A stretch of 28,255 nt of DNA. It comes from DAOTVS01 sp034436375. Its GTDB lineage: Bacteria; Chloroflexota; Anaerolineae; SpSt-313. The stretch spans positions 1 through 28,255 of the forward strand of contig DAOTVS010000214.1 in NCBI GenBank assembly GCA_034436375.1. Reading direction: 5' to 3'. The notes beneath the pieces are model-generated. The model saw only the letters and a list, made by a program, of their open reading frames with translations. It was not told where the DNA came from and did not search any database. Position numbers and translations under genes: made by a program. Within the stretch, counting starts at the first letter, position 1, and every line of letters starts with the position of its first letter. This document shows, piece by piece, positions 7,208-14,862 of the stretch.

Positions 7208-7833
7208 TGGCAGCAAAGGTACGCCGGGTGATTGGCAGTGTGGTGGCCGGGCTGGCAGTGGTCGCTTTGGCTGCGGGTTGCGCGCCGGCTTTTTCTGCAG
7301 GCGCCGGCGCGATATCCCAGGTGGCAGCGACAGCGCCGAACGGCACCTCGGCGACGTCTGCGCCAGTCTCGCCGAAAGCCACACCGACCCAACCGCCGGT
7401 GGGCACCTCCATTGGTATGCAAGCGCCCGATTTCACGCTGTCCACGATCCAGGGGCAGACGGTGCATCTGAGCGAATATCGTGGGCAGGTCGTCTTGCTC
7501 AACTTTTGGGCCACCTGGTGCCCTCCCTGCCGCGCGGAGATACCCGGGCTGGTCAAGGCTTACCAGCAGTACAAGGGCAAGGGCTTTACCATCGTCGCGG
7601 TGAACCTGATGGAAGACAAGGACACGGTGACATCCTTTGCCGCGCAGCAGCATATGGATTTCCCGGTGCTCCTGGATCCCGATGGCGCCGCTGGCTCGGT
7701 CTTTGTTGGGCGCGGCATTCCGACGTCTTATCTGTTGGATCGCAATGGCGTTGTGCGCCAGGTGGTGGTGGGCTCTATGCCCGAAGATACCATTAGCCAA
7801 CTGGTGCAATCGCTCGTGGATAGCTCCACATGA
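7207..7833 (+). CDS. TlpA/ResA-type lipoprotein thioredoxin (second of a tandem pair)
   Basis: A 208-residue paralogue of the preceding gene. A lipoprotein signal ends LAAGC (Cys25), followed by a Ser/Thr/Pro/Ala-rich linker of about 40 residues that would hold the domain away from the membrane. The thioredoxin fold starts at APDFTLSTIQG and has WCPPC (Cys105/Cys108) in place of WCGPC, with IPTSYLLD at the cis-proline loop. The different dipeptide between the cysteines implies a different redox potential or partner, so the two copies may split work between apocytochrome reduction and copper-site or other thiol reduction. The ATG at 7207 overlaps the preceding stop (TGATG); a GTG at 7204 is also possible. 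It ends overlapping ccmE by four bases. Confidence 0.9.
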   Translation: MAAKVRRVIGSVVAGLAVVALAAGCAPAFSAGAGAISQVAATAPNGTSATSAPVSPKATPTQPPVGTSIGMQAPDFTLSTIQGQTVHLSEYRGQVVLLNFWATWCPPCRAEIPGLVKAYQQYKGKGFTIVAVNLMEDKDTVTSFAAQQHMDFPVLLDPDGAAGSVFVGRGIPTSYLLDRNGVVRQVVVGSMPEDTISQLVQSLVDSST

Positions 7834-8288
7834 TGCCGCTCTCCGATGCGGCGCTTCGCGGCCGCCGCCGGGTCTCCTACCGGGTGATCGTGGTTGCCGT
7901 GGTGGCCCTGGTCGCTTTTGTTTACCTGATCATCTCAGGCATCCGCGCGGCGGCTGTTTATAGTGTGACGATTGCGGAACTGCAGACCATGGGGCCGGCC
8001 GCGGCCGGCAAGGGGGCGCGGGTAACGGGCCTGCTTGAAGGAGAGTCGATCTCATGGGATGCCGGCACAGGTAGGCTCAGCTTTCGTATCCGTGAAGGCG
8101 AGCGCTCGTTACCGGTCATCTACCAGGGGACCCAGCCGGAAATGTTCCGCGATGGCGCAGAGGTGATTGTGGAAGGCCGCCTTGGCGCCGACGGCACCTT
8201 CCAAGCTACGACACTGGAACTCAAGTGCCCTTCCAAATACGAATCTGGGGCGCCGGCCCAAGGAGCTCTACCCCGAAAACTGTGTTGA
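7830..8288 (+). CDS. ccmE: CcmE heme chaperone, Cys-type (CxxxY) variant
   Basis: CcmE is a membrane-anchored OB-fold protein that receives heme from CcmC and delivers it to CcmF outside the membrane. The 152-residue chain has one N-terminal membrane helix (about 18-37) and a beta-rich domain with the family patterns GARVTGLLEGES, LPVIYQGTQPEMFRDG and VIVEGRL. The heme-attachment site is CPSKY (Cys133, Tyr137) in place of the classical HxxxY, as in archaeal and some bacterial CcmE proteins. A second Cys is the last residue (152). It overlaps the previous gene by four bases and precedes ccmF by 13. A CxxxY CcmE usually goes with operons lacking CcmH, which fits this one. Confidence 0.93.
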   Translation: MMPLSDAALRGRRRVSYRVIVVAVVALVAFVYLIISGIRAAAVYSVTIAELQTMGPAAAGKGARVTGLLEGESISWDAGTGRLSFRIREGERSLPVIYQGTQPEMFRDGAEVIVEGRLGADGTFQATTLELKCPSKYESGAPAQGALPRKLC

Positions 8289-8301
8289 GGAGTAGAAGCC
8301 T

Positions 8302-10296
8302 GTGATGACAGATGTTGGTCATACCGCCCTGCTCCTGGCCCTGGTGTTCTCAGTCTACACGGCCCTGGTGGGCCCGCTGGCGGGGAGCCGCCGGCGAGAT
8401 GATCTACTGGCCAGTGCCCGGCATAGCGCAGTGGCTACGTTCGCCTTGGCGAGCCTGGCCACAGCTATGTTGATCGTCCTCCTCCTCAGTCGGGACTATC
8501 AGGTTCGCTATGTCTACCAGCACGTCAATGCGTCGCTGCAGCCGATCTACGCCCTGGCGGCCCTGTGGGCGGGTCAGGAGGGTTCGCTGCTGCTCTGGCT
8601 GTGGCTCGTAGCCCTCTTGGGCGGCGTGATGGCATGGCGGGCGCAGCGCGCTGCCTGGAGCCGGGACCTGGAGCCCTATGCACTGGCCGTGATGGGCCTG
8701 ATGACAGGTTTCCTGGCCCTGCTTCTGGCGTTCGTGAGCCGCCCCTTCGACCTGCTGCCGGCCCGTGCCCTCGATGGCGTGGGGCTGAACCCGCTCCTGG
8801 AAAACCCGGGCATGATCTACCACCCCCCCGTGCTCTTCCTCGGTTACGCCGCCTACACGGTCCCCTTTGCCTATGCGATCGCTGCCCTGATGGCAAAGCG
8901 GCTGGATGCCGATTGGGTGCGCGGGGTGCGTCGCTGGGCCCTACTGGCCTGGGGGGCATTGGGGCTGGGTATTCTGCTGGGCGCCCAATGGGCCTATGTG
9001 GAGCTGGGTTGGGGCGGCTATTGGGCCTGGGACCCGGTCGAGAACGCCTCTCTCATCCCGTGGCTGACGGGCACCGCGCTCCTGCACTCGCTGATGATCC
9101 AGGAGCGGCGCGGGCTGTTCAAGGTCTGGAACCAGAGCCTCATCGCCGGCACCTTCGCCTTCTGCCTGTTCGCGACCTTTATCACGCGCAGTGGGATGGT
9201 GCAATCGGTGCATGCCTTTGGCGGCTCGCCTATCGGTTACTATTTCTTGGCGCTCATCGCCCTCGTGCTGCTGGGGACGTTGGGTCTGGCTGTGGCGCGC
9301 CGGTCTCTATTGCAGAGCCATGTCGAGATGGAAGATGCACTCTCGCGCGAGGGCGCGTTTCTGTTGACGAATCTGCTCTTCACCGGTCTGGCGGTGGCTG
9401 TGCTGTTGGGCACCGTCTTTCCGGCTCTCACGGGCCTGCTGATGGGCGCGCCGCTGGCCCTGGGGCAGGCCTTCTTTGATCGGGTGAGCGAACCCCTGGC
9501 CCTGGCGCTGATTTTCCTCCTGGGCGTGTGCCCGCTCCTGGGCTGGCGCCACGCTGGAAACCTGCGCTCGGGCCTGATCGCGCCGGCAGGCGCCGTCGTT
9601 ATCGGCGTGGGCGCGCTCGTATTGGGGCTCAATATGCACCAGCCTCTGGCCCTCGTCGCTTTTGGCCTGATTGCGTGGGCCGGGGGCACGATCGCGCAAG
9701 AGTTTGTGCGCGGGGCAGCGGCGCGTCGGCAGGTGACGGGGGAGGCGTTCTGGAAGGCGCCGCTCAATCTCGTCATCAGGAACAGGCGGCGCTATGGCGG
9801 CTACCTGGTGCACCTGGCCATCCTTCTGATTGCCCTCGGCGTAACAGGCGCCGGACTCTACAAGGTTGAGCGGCAGGTGACGCTGCGGCGCGGTGAGGGT
9901 GCCAATGTTGGCCCTTACCAGGTGCGCTTTGAGGGATTGGTCTCGGAGATTGCGCAGGACAAGGAACGCCATATCGCTACGGTAGGCGTGTATGTGGGCA
10001 ACACGCGCATCGGCACCCTGCGCCCCGAATACAACTACTATGTGAACGTGCGGCAATTTGCCTCGGAGGTCGCGATTCGCAGCACGTTGCGTGAGGATCT
10101 CTACGTGGCGGTAGCGGCTATTGCCCAGGATGGCAGCTCAGTGACCTTTCGGGTGCTTATCAACCCGCTGATGGCCTGGCTGTGGATCGGTGGAGCGGTG
10201 CTGCTGGCCGGGACGGTGGTGGCCATTTGGCCTGCGGCGCCCGGCCGCCTGGGTGCAGAGGCTGCGGTGGCTGCGCCAAGGAGGACGGCTGCATGA
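8302..10296 (+). CDS. ccmF: CcmF, cytochrome c heme lyase subunit
   Basis: A polytopic heme-handling protein of 664 residues that attaches heme from CcmE to the CXXCH of apocytochrome c at the outer face of the membrane. The tryptophan-rich WWD signature is intact at about 230-257 (GWGGYWAWDPVENASLIPW). Conserved histidines flank it, including IYHPPVLFLGY (His174) and LLHSLM (His262). Fourteen or so hydrophobic segments are visible. An extracytoplasmic loop sits near residues 525-625 before the last helix, and length matches the family. GAGGAG at 8287-8292 supports either GTG 8302 or ATG 8305 as start. The stop overlaps the next start by four bases. Confidence 0.96.
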   Translation: MMTDVGHTALLLALVFSVYTALVGPLAGSRRRDDLLASARHSAVATFALASLATAMLIVLLLSRDYQVRYVYQHVNASLQPIYALAALWAGQEGSLLLWLWLVALLGGVMAWRAQRAAWSRDLEPYALAVMGLMTGFLALLLAFVSRPFDLLPARALDGVGLNPLLENPGMIYHPPVLFLGYAAYTVPFAYAIAALMAKRLDADWVRGVRRWALLAWGALGLGILLGAQWAYVELGWGGYWAWDPVENASLIPWLTGTALLHSLMIQERRGLFKVWNQSLIAGTFAFCLFATFITRSGMVQSVHAFGGSPIGYYFLALIALVLLGTLGLAVARRSLLQSHVEMEDALSREGAFLLTNLLFTGLAVAVLLGTVFPALTGLLMGAPLALGQAFFDRVSEPLALALIFLLGVCPLLGWRHAGNLRSGLIAPAGAVVIGVGALVLGLNMHQPLALVAFGLIAWAGGTIAQEFVRGAAARRQVTGEAFWKAPLNLVIRNRRRYGGYLVHLAILLIALGVTGAGLYKVERQVTLRRGEGANVGPYQVRFEGLVSEIAQDKERHIATVGVYVGNTRIGTLRPEYNYYVNVRQFASEVAIRSTLREDLYVAVAAIAQDGSSVTFRVLINPLMAWLWIGGAVLLAGTVVAIWPAAPGRLGAEAAVAAPRRTAA

Positions 10297-10763
10297 GCGC
10301 TTTGATTGTGCTGCTGATTGCTGCGGCCGCGGCGGCCTATGTGACCTATCCGCTTTGGCTGAGGCAGCTGCCGCCGCGTGTCGCCTTGCCGTCGCCAGCG
10401 CTGACCGCCGTGACTGTGCGGGGTGTAACCTATGAGAGCGAAGAGGAGTGGGCGATCGATCGCCGGCTTGGCCGGGCCGACGCAGGCGAGCCTGAGAGCC
10501 AGGCCCGACTGCGTGTGCTGGAGGCCGAGGATGAGATCGAGCGACAGGTATCGATTCTGCGGGCGCGGGGCAAACCCACTCGCTCGAGCAACAAGCGTAT
10601 AACCTGCCTGGAGTGCGGCAAGACGTTTCAGAGTGGTGACCGTTTCTGCGCCCGTTGCGGCGCGCCCCATCCCAGGGCCTGCCCGAGTTGCGGCGAACGG
10701 CACCGCGAGGGCGACCGCTTCTGCCCGCGCTGCGGGGCAACCCTGCCTGGCGAGGACGGATGA
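10293..10763 (+). CDS. Membrane-anchored double zinc-ribbon protein in the ccm operon (CcmI-like candidate)
   Basis: A 156-residue protein that I do not assign to a characterised family. One membrane helix (2-22) is followed by a charged helical stretch (about 45-93), then eight cysteines in four CxxC knuckles (105/108, 119/122, 130/133, 144/147), that is, two zinc ribbons that should face the cytoplasm. The repeated pattern GDRFCxRCGA marks the ends of both ribbons. It sits between ccmF and ccmA, overlapping ccmF by four bases and the next gene by four. An N-terminal helix plus a soluble helical part in this position recalls CcmI, but no homology can be shown by eye. The start at 10293 is chosen for the ATGA overlap and the GGAGG upstream. 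Confidence 0.8.
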   Translation: MSALIVLLIAAAAAAYVTYPLWLRQLPPRVALPSPALTAVTVRGVTYESEEEWAIDRRLGRADAGEPESQARLRVLEAEDEIERQVSILRARGKPTRSSNKRITCLECGKTFQSGDRFCARCGAPHPRACPSCGERHREGDRFCPRCGATLPGEDG

Positions 10764-12076
10764 TGATCAAAATAGCGCGAGTCCTTCTGGCCACGGCCGT
10801 GCTGGGGCTCGGGCTTGCCATCGCCGTGCATGCCGATGGCGGCGTCATTCAGGGGCAGGTGTCTAATGGCACGGCGGGTGAGCACCCTCCCCTGGCTGGC
10901 CTGAACGTACAACTCTATCTCTTCACAGGGAATACGCTTAAGGAAAAGCGCACGACCAATACCAGCGCTACCGGCGTTTATCGCTTTGATGGCCTTCCTA
11001 CGGGGGGAGCGTGGTCTGCGGTGACAACCGTACAGTACGCTGGAGTTGATTATGCCAGCCAGACACTGGACCTGGCGGCGAGCAGTGAGCTGACCGGCGA
11101 TATCACCGTTTATGAGACGACCAACAATGACTCGGCTCTGCGGGTTGAGAGCAGCCACGTGATCATTGAGGCGGGCAAGGATCAGCTGGAGGTCACCGAG
11201 CAACTGATTCTGGCCAATACTGGCGACCGCACATACATCGGTTCCGAGGAGGTCATTCCCAATCGTCGGGCGACGGCGCGTGTGGCGCTGCCGGCGGGAG
11301 CAGCCGACGTGTTCTTTGATCCGCAGGATACGGCGGCGATGATCCGCACCGGGCAGGGGTTCGTTGATACACGGCCGATTGTGCCCGGCCGGCAGGATTA
11401 CCTGTTCTCTTTTATCCTGCCCGTAGATAGCTCGCTCTATACCCTGGCTGTGCCTTTGCCCTATGCGACAGATGCTCTGGATCTGCTGGTCAATGCTCCT
11501 GGGGCCGAGGTCAACGCGCCGACGATGGAACGCCTGGGTACCCGCGAGGCTTCGGGCGTAACTTACCAATACCTTGCCGCCCGCAATCTCAACAAAGGTG
11601 ATGACCTGCAGGTCCGTTTCAGCGGGTTAGGCCGGGGAGATACCGGGCAGGAGGCGACGGCAGCCCAGAGCTCGGTGCCGGCAGCCGAGATTGTGCAGAG
11701 GCCATGGTGGTACCGCTTTGGGCCGCTCCTTCTGCTCCCCGCTCTCCTGACGCCTGTCGCCATCCGTTTGCGCCGCAAGGCAGAGGAGCAGATAGAGCAG
11801 GATAACAATGTGGAACTGCGCCGACTGCTCCTGGCGCGCCTCGCCGATCTCGACGATCGCTATGAAACCGGCGAGGTTGAAGCAGAGGCCTACCGGCAAG
11901 ATCGTGTTGGGCTGATGGCGCAATTGGTGCACCTGTCGCTTGGCGAGACGATGAAGGAAGGTGAGCACAGAGTTGAGGCAAGCGCCCCCAAGAACGCCCG
12001 CCGTGCAAACGCTCGCCCTCGAAAAGAGGTTCGGGCGCGCGGCCGCACTGCAGAGCGTCGACCTAAGGCTGGATGA
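10760..12076 (+). CDS. Secreted, C-terminally anchored protein with carboxypeptidase-regulatory-like domain
   Basis: A 438-residue protein. A signal peptide (about 1-26, ending VHADG) leads into a beta-sandwich domain with the pattern GxVxNGT...GVYRFDGLPTGG, typical of carboxypeptidase-regulatory or CarboxypepD_reg-like folds. A long beta-rich extracytoplasmic region follows, then one membrane helix (about 318-337) ending in RLRRKAEEQ, then a cytoplasmic helical tail. The tail segment ARLADLDDRYETGEVEAEAYRQDR resembles the short helical hairpin found in CcmI/CcmH-linked proteins. No CXXC is present, so it is not a CcmH-type oxidoreductase. The final residues (from about 400) are Arg/Lys/Ala-rich and are read from the same DNA as the start of ccmA. 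Function unknown; the position suggests a role in apocytochrome handling. Confidence 0.75.
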   Translation: MMIKIARVLLATAVLGLGLAIAVHADGGVIQGQVSNGTAGEHPPLAGLNVQLYLFTGNTLKEKRTTNTSATGVYRFDGLPTGGAWSAVTTVQYAGVDYASQTLDLAASSELTGDITVYETTNNDSALRVESSHVIIEAGKDQLEVTEQLILANTGDRTYIGSEEVIPNRRATARVALPAGAADVFFDPQDTAAMIRTGQGFVDTRPIVPGRQDYLFSFILPVDSSLYTLAVPLPYATDALDLLVNAPGAEVNAPTMERLGTREASGVTYQYLAARNLNKGDDLQVRFSGLGRGDTGQEATAAQSSVPAAEIVQRPWWYRFGPLLLLPALLTPVAIRLRRKAEEQIEQDNNVELRRLLLARLADLDDRYETGEVEAEAYRQDRVGLMAQLVHLSLGETMKEGEHRVEASAPKNARRANARPRKEVRARGRTAERRPKAG

Positions 12077-12707
12077 GGGCGACTTTGTCGCCCTCCTGGG
12101 ACCAAATGGGGCGGGCAAGACGACCCTGATCCGCATCCTGGCGACACTGGCCCGCCCTACGGCCGGCAAAGTACTGATCGGCGGGCTCGACCTCACTCAC
12201 TGGAGCGCCCAGGTCCGCCGGCTGATCGGGGTCGTTTCGCACCAGAGTTTTCTTTACCGCGACCTGACCGTGGCGGAGAACCTGGCGCTCCATGCGCGGC
12301 TCTATGGCCTGAGCTGGCCAGAGGAGCAGGCGCGGGCAGCCCTGGAGCGGGTGGGGTTGGAACAGCGGGCGTCTGACCTGGTGCGTACTCTTTCGCGGGG
12401 GCAGGTGCAGCGCCTGAGCATTGCCCGGGCCGTACTGCACGAGCCGCCCATTCTGTTGCTGGATGAGCCCTATGCCGGCCTCGATCCGCAGGCCGCTGCC
12501 GGCTTCACACGGATGCTGCAGGAGCTGGCGCTGCGCGGCCGTACGGTGCTCCTGGCTACCCATGAACTGGAGCAGGGGCTCGAGCTGGCCGGGCGTGTGG
12601 CGATCCTGATCGGGGGGCGCCTGGCTTATGAGCAGCCGGTGCGGGGCCTGGGCACGAGCGATCTGCGCCGGCTGTACCTGCAGGTTGTGGATGGAGCCAG
12701 ACGATGA
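11961..12707 (+). CDS. ccmA: CcmA, ATP-binding subunit of the heme exporter
   Basis: ABC ATPase of the CcmABCD complex, which drives release of heme-loaded CcmE from CcmC. All nucleotide motifs are present: Walker A GPNGAGKT (47-54), a Q-loop in VVSHQSFLY, signature LSRGQVQR (Arg replaces one Gly of LSGGQ, common in CcmA), Walker B ILLLDEP, D-loop GLDP and switch His in ATHE. From GTG 11961 the chain is 248 residues and overlaps the preceding gene by 116 bases. An in-frame GTG at 12003 would give 234 residues starting QTLALEKRFG, closer to usual CcmA N-termini, and a 74-base overlap. It overlaps ccmB by four bases. Confidence 0.93.
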   Translation: MSTELRQAPPRTPAVQTLALEKRFGRAAALQSVDLRLDEGDFVALLGPNGAGKTTLIRILATLARPTAGKVLIGGLDLTHWSAQVRRLIGVVSHQSFLYRDLTVAENLALHARLYGLSWPEEQARAALERVGLEQRASDLVRTLSRGQVQRLSIARAVLHEPPILLLDEPYAGLDPQAAAGFTRMLQELALRGRTVLLATHELEQGLELAGRVAILIGGRLAYEQPVRGLGTSDLRRLYLQVVDGARR

Positions 12708-13375
12708 GTGGCTGGCGGCCATTCCTGGCCCTGGTGGGCAAGGACCTGGTGGTGGAACGGCGTACACATCAGGCGCTGGCCACCATGTTTGTGTTCAGCC
12801 TGCTGGTGCTGGTGATCTTGAGCTTTGCTTTTGAACTGCGCGTAGGGAATGCTCAGCAGGTGGCGCCGGGGGCGTTGTGGGTGGCACTGGCTTTTGCCGC
12901 GGTGCTAGGGCTGAACCGGTCGCTGGCGCAGGAACGGGAGGATGGGTGCCTGGAGGGCCTCATGCTGGCGCCTATGGAGCGCAGCACGATCTATCTGGCC
13001 AAGGCTGCCTCCAATCTGCTTTTCCTCGTTGCGACTCAGGCGATCGTTCTGCCCGTTTTCTCGGTGCTGCTGGGCGTCGATGTGCTGCGCGCCGACCTGG
13101 CGCTGGTGCTGTTTCTGGGGGCCCTGGGTTTGGCGGCTGCGGGTACGCTGGTCGCGACGATGGCAGCCCAAACGCGGGCGCGCGAGGTCCTGTTGCCCGT
13201 GCTGCTCCTGCCGCTCAGCGTGCCGCTTCTGATTGCCGGGGCCAAGGCGACGGCGGGCGTGCTCGACGGGGGTGGGCTGGCTGGTGTGAGCGGCTGGCTG
13301 CGCCTGCTGGCGGGGTTCGATGTGGCCTGGGCGGCCGCTTCGTACCTGATTTCGGCGACGATATTGGAGGAATGA
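12704..13375 (+). CDS. ccmB: CcmB, membrane subunit of the heme exporter
   Basis: The 223-residue ABC membrane subunit partnering CcmA. The N-terminal LVGKDLVVERRTHQAL is the conserved coupling region, and SLAQEREDGCLEGLMLAPMERSTIYLAK-type text marks the cytoplasmic loop typical of the family. About six hydrophobic helices are visible, and length matches other CcmB proteins. It starts in an ATGA overlap with ccmA and ends in an ATGA overlap with ccmC. Confidence 0.95.
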   Translation: MSGWRPFLALVGKDLVVERRTHQALATMFVFSLLVLVILSFAFELRVGNAQQVAPGALWVALAFAAVLGLNRSLAQEREDGCLEGLMLAPMERSTIYLAKAASNLLFLVATQAIVLPVFSVLLGVDVLRADLALVLFLGALGLAAAGTLVATMAAQTRAREVLLPVLLLPLSVPLLIAGAKATAGVLDGGGLAGVSGWLRLLAGFDVAWAAASYLISATILEE

Positions 13376-14058
13376 GAGGCGTGCGTGCAAGGGAGTGGGC
13401 GGCCCTCGCGCTGCCGGGTACCAGCGCGGTGCTGATGCTGGCGGCTATCGAGGCGGCCCTGGTTCTGGCGCCCACAGAGCGCGTGATGGGGCCACTGCAG
13501 CGCATCTTCTACTTTCATCTCTCCGATGCTATTGCTGCCTTTGCGGCCTTTGTGGTCGCTTTTGGCGCGTCCGTGGCCTACCTGGCGCGCGGGGAGCGCC
13601 GCTGGGATGCTCTCGCTGTGAGTGCCGTTGAGGTGGGTGAGCTCTTTAGCACCCTGGTGCTGTTGACTGGGATGCTGTGGGCGCGGATGGCCTGGAATAC
13701 CTGGTGGACCTGGGACCCACGGCTCACGACTATGCTGGTGCTCTGGCTGCTCTATGCCGGCTACTTGATGTTGCGGGCAAGCCTGGAGGATGAGGCCCGC
13801 CGGGCGCGCTATGCCGCTGTGTTGGCTGTGCTGGGCTTTCTGGATGTGCCCATCGTTTTCATGGCGATCCGTTGGTGGCGTACCATCCATCCGGTGCTCT
13901 TTGATGCCAGCGGCGCCCATATGGAGCCGGCGATGCTGGCGGCTGTCGTTGTGTCGCTGTTGGCTTTTATCGGGTTGTTGGCGACCCTGCTCGTGGCGCG
14001 TGTGCGGCTCGAGCTTCTGTCGGGCGATGTGGATGAACTGCACAGGAGGCTGCTGTGA
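13372..14058 (+). CDS. ccmC: CcmC, heme handling protein
   Basis: A 228-residue, six-helix membrane protein that presents heme to CcmE. The WWD motif lies at about 109-122 (NTWWTWDPRLTTML). Flanking histidines, likely axial heme ligands, are His49 (FYFHLSDA) and His173 (RTIHPVLF). The initiator is uncertain: the ATG at 13372 overlaps the ccmB stop, but GGAGG sits only one or two bases before it. The in-frame GTG at 13381 has better spacing from that site and loses three residues. Membership of the family is firm. Confidence 0.95.
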   Translation: MRGVRAREWAALALPGTSAVLMLAAIEAALVLAPTERVMGPLQRIFYFHLSDAIAAFAAFVVAFGASVAYLARGERRWDALAVSAVEVGELFSTLVLLTGMLWARMAWNTWWTWDPRLTTMLVLWLLYAGYLMLRASLEDEARRARYAAVLAVLGFLDVPIVFMAIRWWRTIHPVLFDASGAHMEPAMLAAVVVSLLAFIGLLATLLVARVRLELLSGDVDELHRRLL

Positions 14059-14210
14059 TAACCGACTGGACCCTGTTGGTGGCTGCGTATGCCGTCATGT
14101 GGGTCGTGCTCTTTGGCTATGTGATTTGGGTCTTGCGGCGGCAGGAGGCGCTCCAGCGTGAGGTGGAGGCGCTGCGCAAAGCGCTGGAAGCGCGCGACGA
14201 AGGGTTATAA
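14055..14210 (+). CDS. ccmD: CcmD-like small membrane protein
   Basis: A short gene directly after ccmC, starting at a GTG that overlaps the ccmC stop by four bases and ending TAA at 14208-14210. It encodes 51 residues: one membrane helix (about 6-27, LLVAAYAVMWVVLFGYVIWV) followed by a charged helix rich in Arg, Glu and Ala (RRQEALQREVEALRKALEAR). CcmD proteins are poorly conserved but share this length, topology and position. CcmD holds CcmC and CcmAB together and helps release holo-CcmE. AGGAGG at 14045-14050 lies five bases before the GTG. Confidence 0.82.
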   Translation: MITDWTLLVAAYAVMWVVLFGYVIWVLRRQEALQREVEALRKALEARDEGL

Positions 14211-14226
14211 CTGGGGAGACTGGGAG

Positions 14227-14862
14227 TTGACTCTGGATGCTCAACGTATGGCCTGCTGGGCCAATCGGTTTGTGTTGTGGTTCACACGACACTGGCTGGC
14301 GCTCGTTAACAGCGTGTTGGCTGTGGTCCTGGGGCTGGCTTTTCTGGCCCCCTGGCTGATGCTGCATGGCCATGGTGCGGGGGGGCAGCTCATCTACCTG
14401 CTCTACCGGCCGCTGTGCCACCAACTGCCGGAGCGATCGTTCTTCCTTGGGGGAGCGCAGCCCTGGTACAGCTATGAGCAACTGGCCAAGGCGCTCGGCA
14501 CCCAGGTTCCGGCCCGCTACATCGGTAATGGGCAATTGGGCTACAAGGTGGCCTTTTGTGAGCGTGATGTGGCGATCTATGCCGGTTACCTGGGCCTGGG
14601 ACTCATTTTTGGCCTCTTCCGACGGCGTATGAAGCCACTGCCCTGGCAGGTGGTCATCCTGGCTATCATACCGATGGCGATCGATGGTACAATCCAGCTC
14701 TTCGGCCTGGCAGAGAGCACCCCGTTGCGCCGTGTGCTCACGGGAGGGCTATTTGGCATTGCCGTAATGTGGTTTGCCCTCCCCTGGGTCGAGCGTGGCA
14801 TGTCGGAGGCGCATCAGATTGCCCGGGAGGGCGTGGAGGGTATCGATGCCGGCAAGCAGTGA
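14227..14862 (+). CDS. DUF2085 membrane protein
   Basis: A 211-residue membrane protein of the uncharacterised DUF2085 family. The diagnostic pattern is a Cys/His-containing RPLCHQLPERSFF after the first helix, then YKVAFCERDVAIYAGYLGLGLIFG, then a helix with PMAIDGTIQLFG. About four to five hydrophobic segments are visible. The invariant CHQ plus a second Cys look like a possible metal or heme site, but no function is established. It sits between the ccmD-like gene and ccdA, with the start 16 bases after the former and the end overlapping ccdA by 17. The TTG at 14227 has GGGGAG at 14213-14218 and is preferred; ATG 14248 lacks a ribosome site. Confidence 0.8.
   Translation: MTLDAQRMACWANRFVLWFTRHWLALVNSVLAVVLGLAFLAPWLMLHGHGAGGQLIYLLYRPLCHQLPERSFFLGGAQPWYSYEQLAKALGTQVPARYIGNGQLGYKVAFCERDVAIYAGYLGLGLIFGLFRRRMKPLPWQVVILAIIPMAIDGTIQLFGLAESTPLRRVLTGGLFGIAVMWFALPWVERGMSEAHQIAREGVEGIDAGKQ

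Noticed and set aside
13036..14043. 335-codon minus-strand frame across ccmB-ccmC
   Set aside because: Low-complexity His/Gln/Arg translation opposite clear ccm genes.
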